64,000 nt of DNA, taken from the NCBI GenBank assembly GCA_023663525.1, contig JAMPHF010000001.1, positions 853,859 through 917,858 of the forward strand. The letters run 5' to 3'. The notes under the pieces are model-generated. The model saw only the letters and a program-made list of their open reading frames with translations, was not told where the DNA came from and searched no databases. The translations under genes were made by a program, and so were the position numbers. Origin of the DNA: Bacteroides sp. GTDB taxonomy: Bacteria; Bacteroidota; Bacteroidia; Bacteroidales; Muribaculaceae. This document shows positions 26,897 through 36,992 of this stretch, one piece after another; within the stretch, counting starts at the first letter, position 1; each line of letters starts with the position of its first letter.

Positions 26897-29800
26897 TCAA
26901 CGAATGACTACTTTTTCAACACGTGTTCCCTGACGGCGGATATAGAGACCGGGGGTAGGATTGGCTACACGCACACCCTGGAGGTTGAAATACTCTACCT
27001 CTGCCTCACGGTCTGCAATCACGTCTGCAATACCTGAGAAGTCTGCACCGAAGTTGCCGTCGGCATCCGAGATTCGGAGCGAGTTAAGATAGACCTCGCC
27101 CGAAACGGTGGGAACGGAAATCTTGACGAAACGCGACTCGGGATTGAGGGCGAACTCACCGTTGAACGGGAGATCCGTGGCTGTGAGCACACGCATGGTG
27201 CGCCACTTCGGATCGACATCCGGGTTGCGGGCCTCTTGAACGAAGACACGGGCATTGGAATCGCTGCCGAGTGCGACTTCAAGATGGAGGAATTTGGCTG
27301 TACCTCCGAAGTAGGCCATCACCTTGTCATTCTTATTCGTCATCTTGACATAGTCAGCAGTAACCTCGCCGGTAGAATCTCCGGCCGAGGATGCCTGAAC
27401 CCAATGCGGATAGTCGCTCTGTGAGGTCTGGACGAGTCCACCGACAGACTCAAAGGGTGCGACGGCATTGAACGGAGCAAAGTTGAGCGGAAGCGTAGTC
27501 GCAGCCTTGCCGTAATGAGTCTCTCCGGACTGCTTGGTGGCCGAGAAATCAGATGTGGAGAGCTTTACTTCAGCGATAAACGATTTCGAGCCATCGACAT
27601 TGGTCAAAGCCCCTTCCGGGAAAGTGACGGTGTAGACCGAGTTGACATCAAGACACTCATAGGAAATCGTGAGCTTACTGCCTGAAGTCGAGATTACGAA
27701 ATCCTCAAAGTCCTTCACACCGGCGATTGTGGCAGTACCGTTGTATTTCACAGTCTGATTGAATCCGAGGGTCACGTTGCCGTCAACATAGCTGATGGAG
27801 TTGTCGAGTGAACCGGCTGTCAGCTCAAGAGTTTCCTCACCCTCACCGGGGACATAGCGTTCGACGATGATGTCATTGACATTGATTTTCTTGGCGTTTG
27901 CATCGAGGCGGAATTTCACTGAACCTGCGTTAGTGTAGGTCGAAGTAAATTTATAGACCCTCTTGTTTGCGCCAAGCACAAGATTCTGACTTTCCTCCTT
28001 GCCTCCGGCCACGGTGACGAGCTTGACCGTCTTTGAAGCCTTGTCCGGGTTGCCGAGGTAAAGCGTGAGCACACAGGGACCCTGGACTTCGGGAGTCTCA
28101 ACGTATGCACCGGCCTTGGTGGTGTAGAACTGGAGACAGCGGTCAGATGCACCGGCATCCTCATCGGTGGCAGGACCGTAGTCCTTGGTGGTGTCGGATG
28201 AATTGTTGGCACCGTTCATGGCAATCGCACGGATGGCATTCTCACCTGAACCAATGACCATACCGTCAAACTCAACCCGCTGGTTGGCAGCGTTGAACAC
28301 ATTGGTATTGTCAGAGATACCGGCATACTTCACACCCCAAGCGGCGGGAAGATTATAGAAGTCGGCATAGAAAAGCACGCCACCGCTTGTGGTCGAGAAG
28401 CTCCAGAGCGTGCCGGGAGTAGTGCCGATGTCGTTGCGGGCATCCACACGCCAATAGTAGGTCTTGTTGGACTGGAGATCCTTATCCTCCCACTTCGTTG
28501 CAGTAATGTCAGTGGCGACGGCTGTCATACTCTCCACGCTATCACCGAGATAGAGTGTATAGTAGACTGTACCGCCGTAGGTCTTGACATTGTTCTCCCA
28601 AGTGAAAGTGATTCCGGCAGCCACACCTTCCTTGGCACCATCAGCGGGGAAAGGATTGACCGATGGTTTCGGAGCGGACGGGTCATCAATGGTCTCGGTG
28701 GCAACGGTGTTGGAGTAATCCGAATAAAGTCCCTTGCCATCAGTTGCACGCAGGCGGAGCTGATACTCTGAAGCCGGGGTCAGACCCTCGACAACGACTG
28801 TGGTCACACCTGCCTCAGCCTTGGCAACCTCAGCAAATGTCTTTCCGTCTGTCGAAGCCTCGACAACGAAACCGTGGTCAGCATTGCCGTTCACGTCCCA
28901 CGAGAGAGTGAGAGTGTTCTTACCCTGATTGGTCACAGCGAGCTTGAGGGGCTTTTTGATGTAGGGATATGTGGTGGTGATTGTGAATGAATACGACTCA
29001 AGGTTAGTGTAGCCGTCAGCATTGATTGCCACAGCGTCCGATGCATCGTTGATGTTCAGTCCATGAGCCAACTCCCACTCGTCGGGGATTCCGTCATTGT
29101 CGGTATCGAGAGGCTTCACACCGCCTGAGATGTTTGCCTCGCCATGGTGCGGGAGTTCACGCTCACTGCCAATGCCGTTTGTCGAGCCATTCTTGCCGTT
29201 TGAGCGAAGAAGGTCAATGATATACTCGTCACATGCGTCTCTTGCGAATGACGGACCAACACTGTCGATCATCCACGCGTATGACTCCTGTGCGGTGAGC
29301 TTGTGTGCGATAGCCGGGATATTCTTGATATAGTCGGCATGACTCGGCGTAAGATTGTTGGCTGCATTGTAAGCGTCGATATGGGCGTTGAGAGCCTCGA
29401 AACTTTCAAGAGGAGTGGAGTAAGGTGCATGGCCACCACTCTTTCCAAGCATCTCATCCGTGGTCAGCTCGCGACCGTCGAGAAATTTACTTGCATTTGA
29501 ATCATAATAGTTGCCTACACCGTAGAAACGGAACGACTCAACACCTCTGATAAATGGATCAGTGCTTTTCCAGGGACCTTTGACAAAATAATTGTTCTCA
29601 ATGTCCGCCCAGTGCTGACCATCGACCGATTCACTCATTATGTAGCAACCGCCATTACCCCAATTGTATACAACATTGTTGACAAACTGATTGAGACCCT
29701 TGACTTTAGGATTGCGGGTCTTGTTCTCGGCATAGAGATTTCTGTAGAGCGTCACTCCGCCGATTGTCTGAATGAGACCGCCGCAGGAGTGAGACTGCAA

Positions 29801-30361
29801 GCCTTGTGCTATGATGGAGTTCTGAATCGTTATGTTGCCGGGGCGAGTCCCTTTGTTGTCCCAACTGATTGAGAAGTTCTCATCTCTGCCCCACAGCACT
29901 GACAGATGGTCGAAAATCATGTCAGTTCCGTTGGCAACGCCACAGGCATCCTTTCCGCTTGTGCCATTGATACCCATGCGGAAACGGATGTAGCGCACAA
30001 TCAGATTGCTCGCGCCGGAAAACGACACACGGTCACCGTAGACGTTTATGCCTTCGCCCGGGGCTGTCTGTCCAAGGACGGTATTGTTGCCCTTGAAGAC
30101 GAGTGCTGACTCAAGCTTGATTGTACCTGCCACGTCAAAAACCACGATACGGCCCTCTTTGCTCACTGCATCACGCAGAGAACCGGCACCTGAATCGTTG
30201 AGATTGGTAACATGATAGACTTCGGGCTTCGCTACGGCACGCGCGCCGAGCGTATAACGGCCAAAGCCCTCGGCTCCCGGAAAGGCGAGTTGCTGGGCGG
30301 CTGCACCGACTCCAAGCGACATCATTCCGGAAAGAATTAAGGTTAAAATGTTTTTTTTCAT
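26897..30361 (-). CDS. Secreted PL1-type pectate lyase with fibronectin III-like domains
   Basis: A 1154-residue protein from MKKNILTLILSG, with a signal peptide to about residue 22. Residues about 23-390 form a PL1-type beta-helix (AFPGAEGFGRYTLGAR; FDHLSVLWGRDENFSI), which cleaves homogalacturonan by beta-elimination. A calcium-type DTDNDGIPDEWELAHGLN segment lies near 427, a fibronectin III domain at about 475-560 and another Ig-like domain at about 570-657. A sandwich domain containing TPEVQGP follows, and the C-terminal tail FNLQGVRVANPTPGLYI resembles T9SS type A sorting tails. It is last in the susCD operon. The frame is open to 30409, but the ATG at 30361 gives a proper signal peptide. 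Confidence 0.9.
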   Translation of the reverse strand: MKKNILTLILSGMMSLGVGAAAQQLAFPGAEGFGRYTLGARAVAKPEVYHVTNLNDSGAGSLRDAVSKEGRIVVFDVAGTIKLESALVFKGNNTVLGQTAPGEGINVYGDRVSFSGASNLIVRYIRFRMGINGTSGKDACGVANGTDMIFDHLSVLWGRDENFSISWDNKGTRPGNITIQNSIIAQGLQSHSCGGLIQTIGGVTLYRNLYAENKTRNPKVKGLNQFVNNVVYNWGNGGCYIMSESVDGQHWADIENNYFVKGPWKSTDPFIRGVESFRFYGVGNYYDSNASKFLDGRELTTDEMLGKSGGHAPYSTPLESFEALNAHIDAYNAANNLTPSHADYIKNIPAIAHKLTAQESYAWMIDSVGPSFARDACDEYIIDLLRSNGKNGSTNGIGSERELPHHGEANISGGVKPLDTDNDGIPDEWELAHGLNINDASDAVAINADGYTNLESYSFTITTTYPYIKKPLKLAVTNQGKNTLTLSWDVNGNADHGFVVEASTDGKTFAEVAKAEAGVTTVVVEGLTPASEYQLRLRATDGKGLYSDYSNTVATETIDDPSAPKPSVNPFPADGAKEGVAAGITFTWENNVKTYGGTVYYTLYLGDSVESMTAVATDITATKWEDKDLQSNKTYYWRVDARNDIGTTPGTLWSFSTTSGGVLFYADFYNLPAAWGVKYAGISDNTNVFNAANQRVEFDGMVIGSGENAIRAIAMNGANNSSDTTKDYGPATDEDAGASDRCLQFYTTKAGAYVETPEVQGPCVLTLYLGNPDKASKTVKLVTVAGGKEESQNLVLGANKRVYKFTSTYTNAGSVKFRLDANAKKINVNDIIVERYVPGEGEETLELTAGSLDNSISYVDGNVTLGFNQTVKYNGTATIAGVKDFEDFVISTSGSKLTISYECLDVNSVYTVTFPEGALTNVDGSKSFIAEVKLSTSDFSATKQSGETHYGKAATTLPLNFAPFNAVAPFESVGGLVQTSQSDYPHWVQASSAGDSTGEVTADYVKMTNKNDKVMAYFGGTAKFLHLEVALGSDSNARVFVQEARNPDVDPKWRTMRVLTATDLPFNGEFALNPESRFVKISVPTVSGEVYLNSLRISDADGNFGADFSGIADVIADREAEVEYFNLQGVRVANPTPGLYIRRQGTRVEKVVIR

Positions 30362-30389
30362 CGTAATCGTATGATTGGTTACATTGAAA

Positions 30390-30428
30390 AACGCCCCCCG
30401 CTCGCCCATTGGCGATTCGGGGAGCGTT
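30390..30428 (-). terminator. Hairpin with U-run between the unknown PUL gene and the PL1 gene
   Basis: AACGC/GCGTT outer pairs (30390-30394 and 30424-30428), a CCCC/GGGG middle and a TCGCC/GGCGA inner stem (30402-30406 and 30411-30415) form one folded element. Read leftward it ends in GCGTTTTTC. It would act as a terminator or attenuator inside the operon. Confidence 0.7.
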
Positions 30429-30464
30429 GATTTTTTTGAAATTGTCAGAATGACTGACTATTTC

Positions 30465-31517
30465 TTACTTCTGAATGTACTTTTTGCCATTCTTGATGAC
30501 GATACCCTTGTAGTTCTCGTCAACCTGAACGCCCATCACGTTATAGATAGGAGCATTGTCATCAGAGTCAGCGATGATGTTCTCGATTGCAGAGTTGCCG
30601 AGAGGAGTGATCTCAACGCGCTGGAGCCATACGCCACAGTTGCCGCTTGTGAGACGGAGAGCAGCCATGTCAGTGCCGTCGTATGTAAATTCACGCTTCA
30701 TATAACGCTTAACGGCAACAGTTTCATTGACTTCCTGAGCCTTGTCAGCTACAACTGCACCATTGACAACGGGAGCGAGAGTCCAGATGTTGCTACCGCT
30801 TCCTTCAGTTGAACCTGCGTAGTAAACGACTTTGAACGGACCCTGCACTTCGGGGAACTGAACATAAGTACCTGCAAGAGGTTTTTTGCCCTGCTTGCTC
30901 TTAATCCATACGAGTGAACCAACGTCAGAAATCCAGTTGGCTTCGTCAGCGGCCATATAGTCACCGTCCTTGAATGCATCGAGTGAACCATATTTAGCTC
31001 TGTACCAGTGCATACGGCAGGGACCAAACATTTTGTTGTCTGGATCGTAAGTTCTCTCAACCCACCCGATGAAGGGGTTAGACTTCAGATTAGCTGCATA
31101 CTCTGCACCACGCGAAACGATTTTGTCCTCCTCGAATACACCTGGCTCGGTTTCCTCACCGGGAATAAACTCAGTAGGATTGTCGAATGTGCCGTTGAGC
31201 CATGCGGGATCCTCAGTGACAGCATAGGTCAACGCATCAAAGAGGGAGACAATACGGTTTGGCAAGCCATGCTGCATGCAGTATGGATCATCAGGATAAT
31301 TATCGACATCCTTTGTTGCATCCATAAGTGCATTCCCCTCACGGTCCATACCCGCGCTGCTAATAATGTCTGTTTCTGCTTCGACGAATGAGCCACCCTC
31401 GGGATCGCTCCATGTCTTGAAGATTCCATGGGTTGAAAAATCCCATACAATCGTAGTCTGCGCAGCCATCATCATGCTTGATGCGGCTGCCAATGAAAGA
31501 AGTAAAGACTTTTTCAT
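30465..31517 (-). CDS. Secreted protein of unknown function in the PUL
   Basis: A 350-residue protein from MKKSLLLSLAAASSMMMAAQ, with a signal peptide of about 19 residues. No family is recognised. It shares the phrase PEVQGP and the following beta-rich stretch with the neighbouring PL1 protein. Its end, YNVMGVQVDENYKGIVIKNG, is the short IVIKNGKK-type tail common on secreted Bacteroidales proteins. The position directly after susD is where SusE/F-like surface glycan-binding proteins usually sit, but no lipobox is present, so that role is only a guess. An accessory pectin-binding module is the most economical inference. Confidence 0.6.
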   Translation of the reverse strand: MKKSLLLSLAAASSMMMAAQTTIVWDFSTHGIFKTWSDPEGGSFVEAETDIISSAGMDREGNALMDATKDVDNYPDDPYCMQHGLPNRIVSLFDALTYAVTEDPAWLNGTFDNPTEFIPGEETEPGVFEEDKIVSRGAEYAANLKSNPFIGWVERTYDPDNKMFGPCRMHWYRAKYGSLDAFKDGDYMAADEANWISDVGSLVWIKSKQGKKPLAGTYVQFPEVQGPFKVVYYAGSTEGSGSNIWTLAPVVNGAVVADKAQEVNETVAVKRYMKREFTYDGTDMAALRLTSGNCGVWLQRVEITPLGNSAIENIIADSDDNAPIYNVMGVQVDENYKGIVIKNGKKYIQK

Positions 31518-31569
31518 GATTGGTTGGATAAAATTAAAAATTAGTGATAGATTCGGTTTGGTAAGAATC

Positions 31570-31612
31570 AGGAGGAAAGGCATTGCCATGAAAGGCCATT
31601 GCCTTTCCTCCT
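31570..31612 (-). other. Strong 13-bp hairpin between susD and the next PUL gene
   Basis: AGGAGGAAAGGCA (31570-31582) pairs perfectly with TGCCTTTCCTCCT (31600-31612). Read leftward it is not followed by a U-run, so it resembles an RNA-stabilising or processing element more than a terminator. Confidence 0.7.
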
Positions 31613-31625
31613 ATATATGATTCAA

Positions 31626-33701
31626 TTATTTATAGCCGGGATGCTGGGTCAGATTAGGATTATCGATGAGCGGATGACCGGCAGATTTTGCTGCAAAGGG
31701 GAATAACTCGGTACGGTTCTTCTCATAGCCATAGAAAAGGTCAGAAATCCACTCGGGTATCTCCTTATCGCTCGTGAAATTGTAGTAGGTCGGCTGTGTG
31801 TAGATCGACGCACCGATCTGAAGCTGATTGTTTGCTTCGTCAGAGAAACCTACTTCCTTACGGCGGGCGTTGTTGTAGACGCTATTCCATTTTTGGAACA
31901 TATGGACTGCATACCACTTGCCGTCATCCTGCACGCCTTTGCTCTCAAGAAGTTTCTTGATTGCGGCTTTGTATTTGGTCACATCGAAGCGTGTGCTCTC
32001 TCGGATGTCGGCATAACCGGTGGTCCAGGGAACATCATAGTAAGGCACGGTCAGGAACTTGTCGCCATACACCTGAGCATTCTTCTCATAATGATAGATT
32101 CGGTAAATCTTATTAGAGTAATTTGATCCGATGTATGAGACGTTCTTTCCATAGGTCTTAGCGAGGTCGGTCATTTCTTCCTTGCACTTCGCGATATTCT
32201 TGTCGAGGAGGTTGGTTCTGATCAGATCGGAACGGAGGAGGAACTCATCAGCAAATTCCCATTTACGCTCCTGCATGATTTCATCAAGGAATGCATCTTT
32301 GCTTGACGTATCAACGGCCTTGTCGCCGATACCGGCACGGTCGCGGACGAGCTTGAGGTACGGTGCTCCCGCATCCGGTCCGTTAAGATAGTTCTGAGTC
32401 TCGGCATACATGAGGAGGATGTCGGCATAACGCAGGATGGGGATGTCGATGTTACGCTTTGAGGACTCAGCCGGTGACTGTGCCCACTGGATGCGGAACT
32501 TTCCACCCATTATCGATGAGAATGTCGTGCCCACATTGGCCCATTCGTCATCAATGTTGTTTGCCTTCTTGAATGTGACAGAGTAGTTGCAGCAGCTTAC
32601 ATCGCGGCGGATATCCTTCTCGTCAAACGACAGGTAGTAGGTCGGGAGTTTACCCTGGAGGGTCTTACGCTGACCGTAGAGACCGCCGACCGAACCCGGC
32701 TGTGCGTTGAAGACACCGAAGCTGCTGTTAGTCGTGGTGCCGAGACATGCCTGCTGCCACATCATTTCTGTGGATGACACATCGAAGTTGCGCTGGCAGT
32801 AGTTATAGAACAGATTCTGGAAAGCGTTCATGCTGTCACCGGCCTTGACGAGATCATTCTCACCCTGTGCGATAACCTTCTGAAGGGCATCATCAGCGAT
32901 TGTGTACAATTCGCGGACACGGGTCTCGTCATCGCGACGCTTCATCATGAGAGTGGAGGGGTCGTTGGTCTCAAGATCCCAGCGGAGTGAGTAACCACCT
33001 GCATGGAGACAGATACGTGCGAGGATACCGTAGGCAGCCTGACGTGTGAGGCGTTCCGGAGCGATACCATAGTTAGCCTTAGCTTCGCTCCACCAAGGGA
33101 GGTTGGGGATGTTGTCCTGCATCTCCTTGATGACGCGGTCATAGATCACATCACGTGAGGTACGCTTGGGCAGATACACGTCAGGATTGTCAATCCCGAG
33201 GTCAACCACTGCATCCCACATTGCGGGAACATCACCGTAGAACTTTATGAGGGTATGGTAGACATACGCACGGATGCAATAAAGCTCCGCGAGCAAAGCC
33301 TTGACCTTATCGGTCTGATCCATGCCGTTAAGGCGGGAGATTCCGACATTGCAAGCCTCAATGATGCGATAGCCCTCGTTGTATGTAGCGGTGAGCGTGG
33401 AGGGTAGAATCGGATCATAGTAGTAGTTACCGATCTGCCATTTTGAGGAATTGCGCAATTCCTCCTCGCATGGCATGGTAACAGTCTCGCCGCTGTTGTA
33501 CTGGCGGTACTGCTCCTCGTGGATCAGACCACGATAACATCCCTTGACATAGACTTCGGCGTTGTTCTCATTTTGGAAAACGAAGTCAAGATTGTCGTTA
33601 GTAAAGGATGGCTTTTCAAGTGTGTCCTCGCATGAGCACAGAGCTGCCGAACCGATGACAGCAAGCGAGGTCAATATATTCTTGAGATGTTTCTTATTCA
33701 T
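31626..33701 (-). CDS. SusD/RagB family outer-membrane glycan-binding lipoprotein
   Basis: A 691-residue surface lipoprotein; the signal ends at the AALCSC lipobox. It has the TPR-rich SusD fold: ACNVGISRLNGMDQTDKVKALLAELYCIRAYVYHTL split across residues about 118-155, RLTRQAAYGILARICLHAG near 215, and the C-terminal RagB/SusD part (ILRYADILLMYAETQNYL near 415, EIMQERKWEFADE near 455). SusD proteins cap the SusC pore and bind the target oligosaccharide. At 691 residues it is longer than the typical 500-600. It follows susC by 24 bases. Confidence 0.95.
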   Translation of the reverse strand: MNKKHLKNILTSLAVIGSAALCSCEDTLEKPSFTNDNLDFVFQNENNAEVYVKGCYRGLIHEEQYRQYNSGETVTMPCEEELRNSSKWQIGNYYYDPILPSTLTATYNEGYRIIEACNVGISRLNGMDQTDKVKALLAELYCIRAYVYHTLIKFYGDVPAMWDAVVDLGIDNPDVYLPKRTSRDVIYDRVIKEMQDNIPNLPWWSEAKANYGIAPERLTRQAAYGILARICLHAGGYSLRWDLETNDPSTLMMKRRDDETRVRELYTIADDALQKVIAQGENDLVKAGDSMNAFQNLFYNYCQRNFDVSSTEMMWQQACLGTTTNSSFGVFNAQPGSVGGLYGQRKTLQGKLPTYYLSFDEKDIRRDVSCCNYSVTFKKANNIDDEWANVGTTFSSIMGGKFRIQWAQSPAESSKRNIDIPILRYADILLMYAETQNYLNGPDAGAPYLKLVRDRAGIGDKAVDTSSKDAFLDEIMQERKWEFADEFLLRSDLIRTNLLDKNIAKCKEEMTDLAKTYGKNVSYIGSNYSNKIYRIYHYEKNAQVYGDKFLTVPYYDVPWTTGYADIRESTRFDVTKYKAAIKKLLESKGVQDDGKWYAVHMFQKWNSVYNNARRKEVGFSDEANNQLQIGASIYTQPTYYNFTSDKEIPEWISDLFYGYEKNRTELFPFAAKSAGHPLIDNPNLTQHPGYK

Positions 33702-33725
33702 GATATATATTCTGTATCAATGATA

Positions 33726-36700
33726 TTAGAATGAAAGGTTGACACCCACAACATAGCTGCGTGAAAGAGGATATGACGAGCTGTCATAACCGGGGGTACA
33801 GATCACATTATCGTTGGCCGATGACGAGTCAGGGTTATAACCGTCGTAGCCGGTGATGGTACACAGATTGTTTGCTGTGAAATAGATGCGGAGTTTTGAG
33901 ATCATGGCTTTCTTCGTCAGCTTCTCAGGCAGGGTATATCCGAGTGTCACCTGCGCGATTCGCAGATATGAACCATCCTCCACGAAGTAAGAGTTAGGAT
34001 ATGTGATGTAGCCTGAGTTAGTCTGGCTTAAACTCCATGTGCGTGAGCTTTCATCCGGGTTGAGTTCGCGGATACGGCTCAGTGTGGTTGCCTGACGACC
34101 GGTTGCGGGGTCGATGAGACGGTAGTAGTTGTTGCCAAACTCCTTGGGAGTGTTCTGGAATGAAGCGTAGGGGAGCATTGAGTGCTTGGTAGCGTTGTAA
34201 ATATCGTTGCCTACGGAGAACTTCATGAAGGCATAGAGGTCGAAGCCCTTATAAGTGAAGGTGTTGCCGAAACCGCCTGTGAAATCCGGTGTACCGTTAC
34301 CGATTTTGACGAGCTTGCGGGTGAACTCAGGATTATCCGGGTCGTCATTGTCGGCTGCAAATTTAATATCACCGGGCATTGGATCCTTGGCAGTGTCAGA
34401 CGATGAAGTTCCTGCGAACGGTCTCACGACACCGGGTTTCAATGTGAACTTGCCGTCAGCAGTCTCCTCGAAATCATCAGTGGTGTATATGCCGTCATAT
34501 TTATAGCCGTACATGTCGCCGAGGCGTTCGCCGACCATAGCATAATATGTGACAGTACCTGCGCGGTTACCACCTACACCAAACGTCTTGAATCCCTGTT
34601 CGTCCTCAAGTTTGAGCACCTTGGATTTATTGAACGAGATGTTGAAGTTGGAAGTCCACTGGAAGCCATGAGTGGAGATGTTGACAGTGTTGAGCTGGAA
34701 TTCCCAACCACGGTTACGCATCTTGCCGATGTTCTGATACTGATAAGAATAGCCGGTGGTCTTCGGGATGACACACTTCATGAGCATATCGGAGATCTCA
34801 TTGTTGTACCACTCGGCAGTGAGCATGATGCGGTTGTTGAAGAAACCGAGGTCAACACCGATGTTGGTTGCGTGGAGAGTCTCCCATTTCAGCTTCTTGT
34901 TGCCGAGGGTTGTGCCAACGACATAGGCGGGAGAGTTCTCATTGTTGTTCATCGGGTAAGTGGTGAGCGAGGCATTCGTCTCATAGAGGTTGGCACCGAT
35001 GTCATTGTTACCTGTGACACCATAGCCTGCACGGAACTTGAAGTTGTTGAACCATGATGCAATTCCATTCTCAGCCCAGAACTTTTCCTGACTGATGCGC
35101 CAAGCTGCGGAAACTGAGGGGAAATAGCCCCACTTATTGCCTTTTGCAAACTTCGAGCTACCGTCGGCGCGGAATGTTGCTGTCAGTATGTAGCGGCTGT
35201 CGTAGTCATAGTTGGCACGAGCGAAGAACGAGAGCATGTTGCTCTCAGAGTGACCTGATTCCTTTTCATATACCTCGGCGTTACTTATGTCGTCAAGACC
35301 GTGGTTAGGATCGGGGAATTTGCGGAGCTTCCAGTTGTTCTTGGTGCTCTCGGATGCGCTGTATTCCTGACCGATGAGGATATTCAACTCATGCTTTTCG
35401 TTGAAAGTGAAATTCGATGTGAGGGTGTTGGTGATGTTCCAGCCGTCACTTTCAGAGTTGTTGATTGCACCGTTCATACCGGTGTTGGCCTGATCGATCA
35501 CGTAGGACGACGAACGCTTATCGGCGAACGATGTTCCCTTGCCCCATGAGGAGTGGTAGTTGCCTGACGTACGCCACTTGAAATGGTTGAGGAAGTCAAT
35601 CGTGATGCCGCCTGTGGTCTCGAAACGGCGCGAATGGCTTTCAGAGGTGCTTGCAAGGTTAGCCACGAGAGGATTACCGGTGTCATAATATGAGTCAAGA
35701 CCACGGTAGTCGCGAAATGTGAACTCAGAGTTCTGAAGCTCATCGGCAGTGAAGTATGTGCCGCCGTTTATAGGCTGGAGAAGCACGCTCTTCATGCCTG
35801 AGTATGAGCCACCGCCGTGAGTGACATTGTCATAGTAGAAAGTGCTGAAATCGAACGAGACGCCTTTCCAAAGCTCACCGTTGATTTTCGCGCGGATTGA
35901 ATTGCGCTTGTAGTCGTGGTTTGCGAGAAGACCATCTTGATCGGTGTAGTTGTAGCTGAGGAGGACACGGAGCTTGTCGGTGCCGGTCGAGAGTGACACG
36001 TTGTGATTCTGTGTTGTCGCATGGCCTCCGAAAGTGAGATCCTGCCAATCCAATGCGTATGAATCACCGTAACGCTGTTTGATGCGGTCGTATGCTCCCG
36101 TGTAGAAGTCAGCCGCATCAGTGCCGAGATGATCGTCATAGACAGTCGAATAGGCGTTCAACTTGTTCTGCAGATTAGCAAATTCAAACTGATAGCCGAC
36201 ATAGTCAAGGGCATTGTCCATCATGTCGAGTTTCTTTGAAAGCCTGTCGAAAGCCACATAGCCGTTATAGTCAATCTTTGTTTTGCCTTTCTGAGCACTC
36301 TTTGTAGTGATCACGATGATACCGTTAGAACCACGGGCACCGTAGATGGCTGTTGATGATGCATCCTTGAGTACGTCAATTGTCTCAATATCATTTATAT
36401 CGATATTAGTGAGCGCATCACTCATGACGAAACCGTCAACAACATAAAGCGGAGATGTACCCTGTGTGAGAGATGTACCGCCTCTGACAGTGATGTTCAA
36501 CTTTGCACCCGGAGCCGCACTCTGGCTGACGATGTTAAGACCGGCGGCCTTGCCCTGCAGGGCGGCGGCAGCAGAGGTCGCAGGCACTTTTGCAAGATCC
36601 GATCCGGCAACTGAAGATACCGCACCGGTGAGGTCTTTCTTCTTCACTGTACCGTAGCCGATAGCGACGACTTCATCAAGGACAGTGGAGTTGCTTTCGA

Positions 36701-36992
36701 GCACAACATCAATCTTATTCTGTCCGTTGACAGCAACCTCTTTTGTGTCGCAACCAATGTAGGAGAATACGATTGTGGATTTGGCTGGTACGGATATGGA
36801 ATAATTGCCGTCAATATCAGTGGCCACTCCGTGTTGAGTACCCTTCTGCATGACAGTAGCACCAATCAGCGGCTCTCCCGTATTGTCGGTAACATTACCT
36901 GACACTGTGATGTTCTGTGCGTAAACTGAAAGTGAGAATGTCAAGGTCAGCAACATAGCTAACCAATAACGAGTTTTCTGACTTAGATTCAT
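33726..36992 (-). CDS. SusC/RagA family TonB-dependent transporter
   Basis: A 1088-residue outer-membrane protein. A signal peptide (to about YAQ 26) precedes a carboxypeptidase-D regulatory-like domain (ITVSGNVTDNTGEPLIGATV, about 28-105). The plug domain carries the SusC signature IDVLKDASSTAIYGARGSNG near 210, and the 22-strand barrel ends in an aromatic residue (VVGVNLSF). It imports oligosaccharides using TonB energy. No N-terminal anti-sigma-interacting domain is seen, so hybrid two-component or other regulation is expected, but no regulator lies in the window. Substrate inferred from the PL1 partner: pectin fragments. Confidence 0.96.
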   Translation of the reverse strand: MNLSQKTRYWLAMLLTLTFSLSVYAQNITVSGNVTDNTGEPLIGATVMQKGTQHGVATDIDGNYSISVPAKSTIVFSYIGCDTKEVAVNGQNKIDVVLESNSTVLDEVVAIGYGTVKKKDLTGAVSSVAGSDLAKVPATSAAAALQGKAAGLNIVSQSAAPGAKLNITVRGGTSLTQGTSPLYVVDGFVMSDALTNIDINDIETIDVLKDASSTAIYGARGSNGIIVITTKSAQKGKTKIDYNGYVAFDRLSKKLDMMDNALDYVGYQFEFANLQNKLNAYSTVYDDHLGTDAADFYTGAYDRIKQRYGDSYALDWQDLTFGGHATTQNHNVSLSTGTDKLRVLLSYNYTDQDGLLANHDYKRNSIRAKINGELWKGVSFDFSTFYYDNVTHGGGSYSGMKSVLLQPINGGTYFTADELQNSEFTFRDYRGLDSYYDTGNPLVANLASTSESHSRRFETTGGITIDFLNHFKWRTSGNYHSSWGKGTSFADKRSSSYVIDQANTGMNGAINNSESDGWNITNTLTSNFTFNEKHELNILIGQEYSASESTKNNWKLRKFPDPNHGLDDISNAEVYEKESGHSESNMLSFFARANYDYDSRYILTATFRADGSSKFAKGNKWGYFPSVSAAWRISQEKFWAENGIASWFNNFKFRAGYGVTGNNDIGANLYETNASLTTYPMNNNENSPAYVVGTTLGNKKLKWETLHATNIGVDLGFFNNRIMLTAEWYNNEISDMLMKCVIPKTTGYSYQYQNIGKMRNRGWEFQLNTVNISTHGFQWTSNFNISFNKSKVLKLEDEQGFKTFGVGGNRAGTVTYYAMVGERLGDMYGYKYDGIYTTDDFEETADGKFTLKPGVVRPFAGTSSSDTAKDPMPGDIKFAADNDDPDNPEFTRKLVKIGNGTPDFTGGFGNTFTYKGFDLYAFMKFSVGNDIYNATKHSMLPYASFQNTPKEFGNNYYRLIDPATGRQATTLSRIRELNPDESSRTWSLSQTNSGYITYPNSYFVEDGSYLRIAQVTLGYTLPEKLTKKAMISKLRIYFTANNLCTITGYDGYNPDSSSANDNVICTPGYDSSSYPLSRSYVVGVNLSF

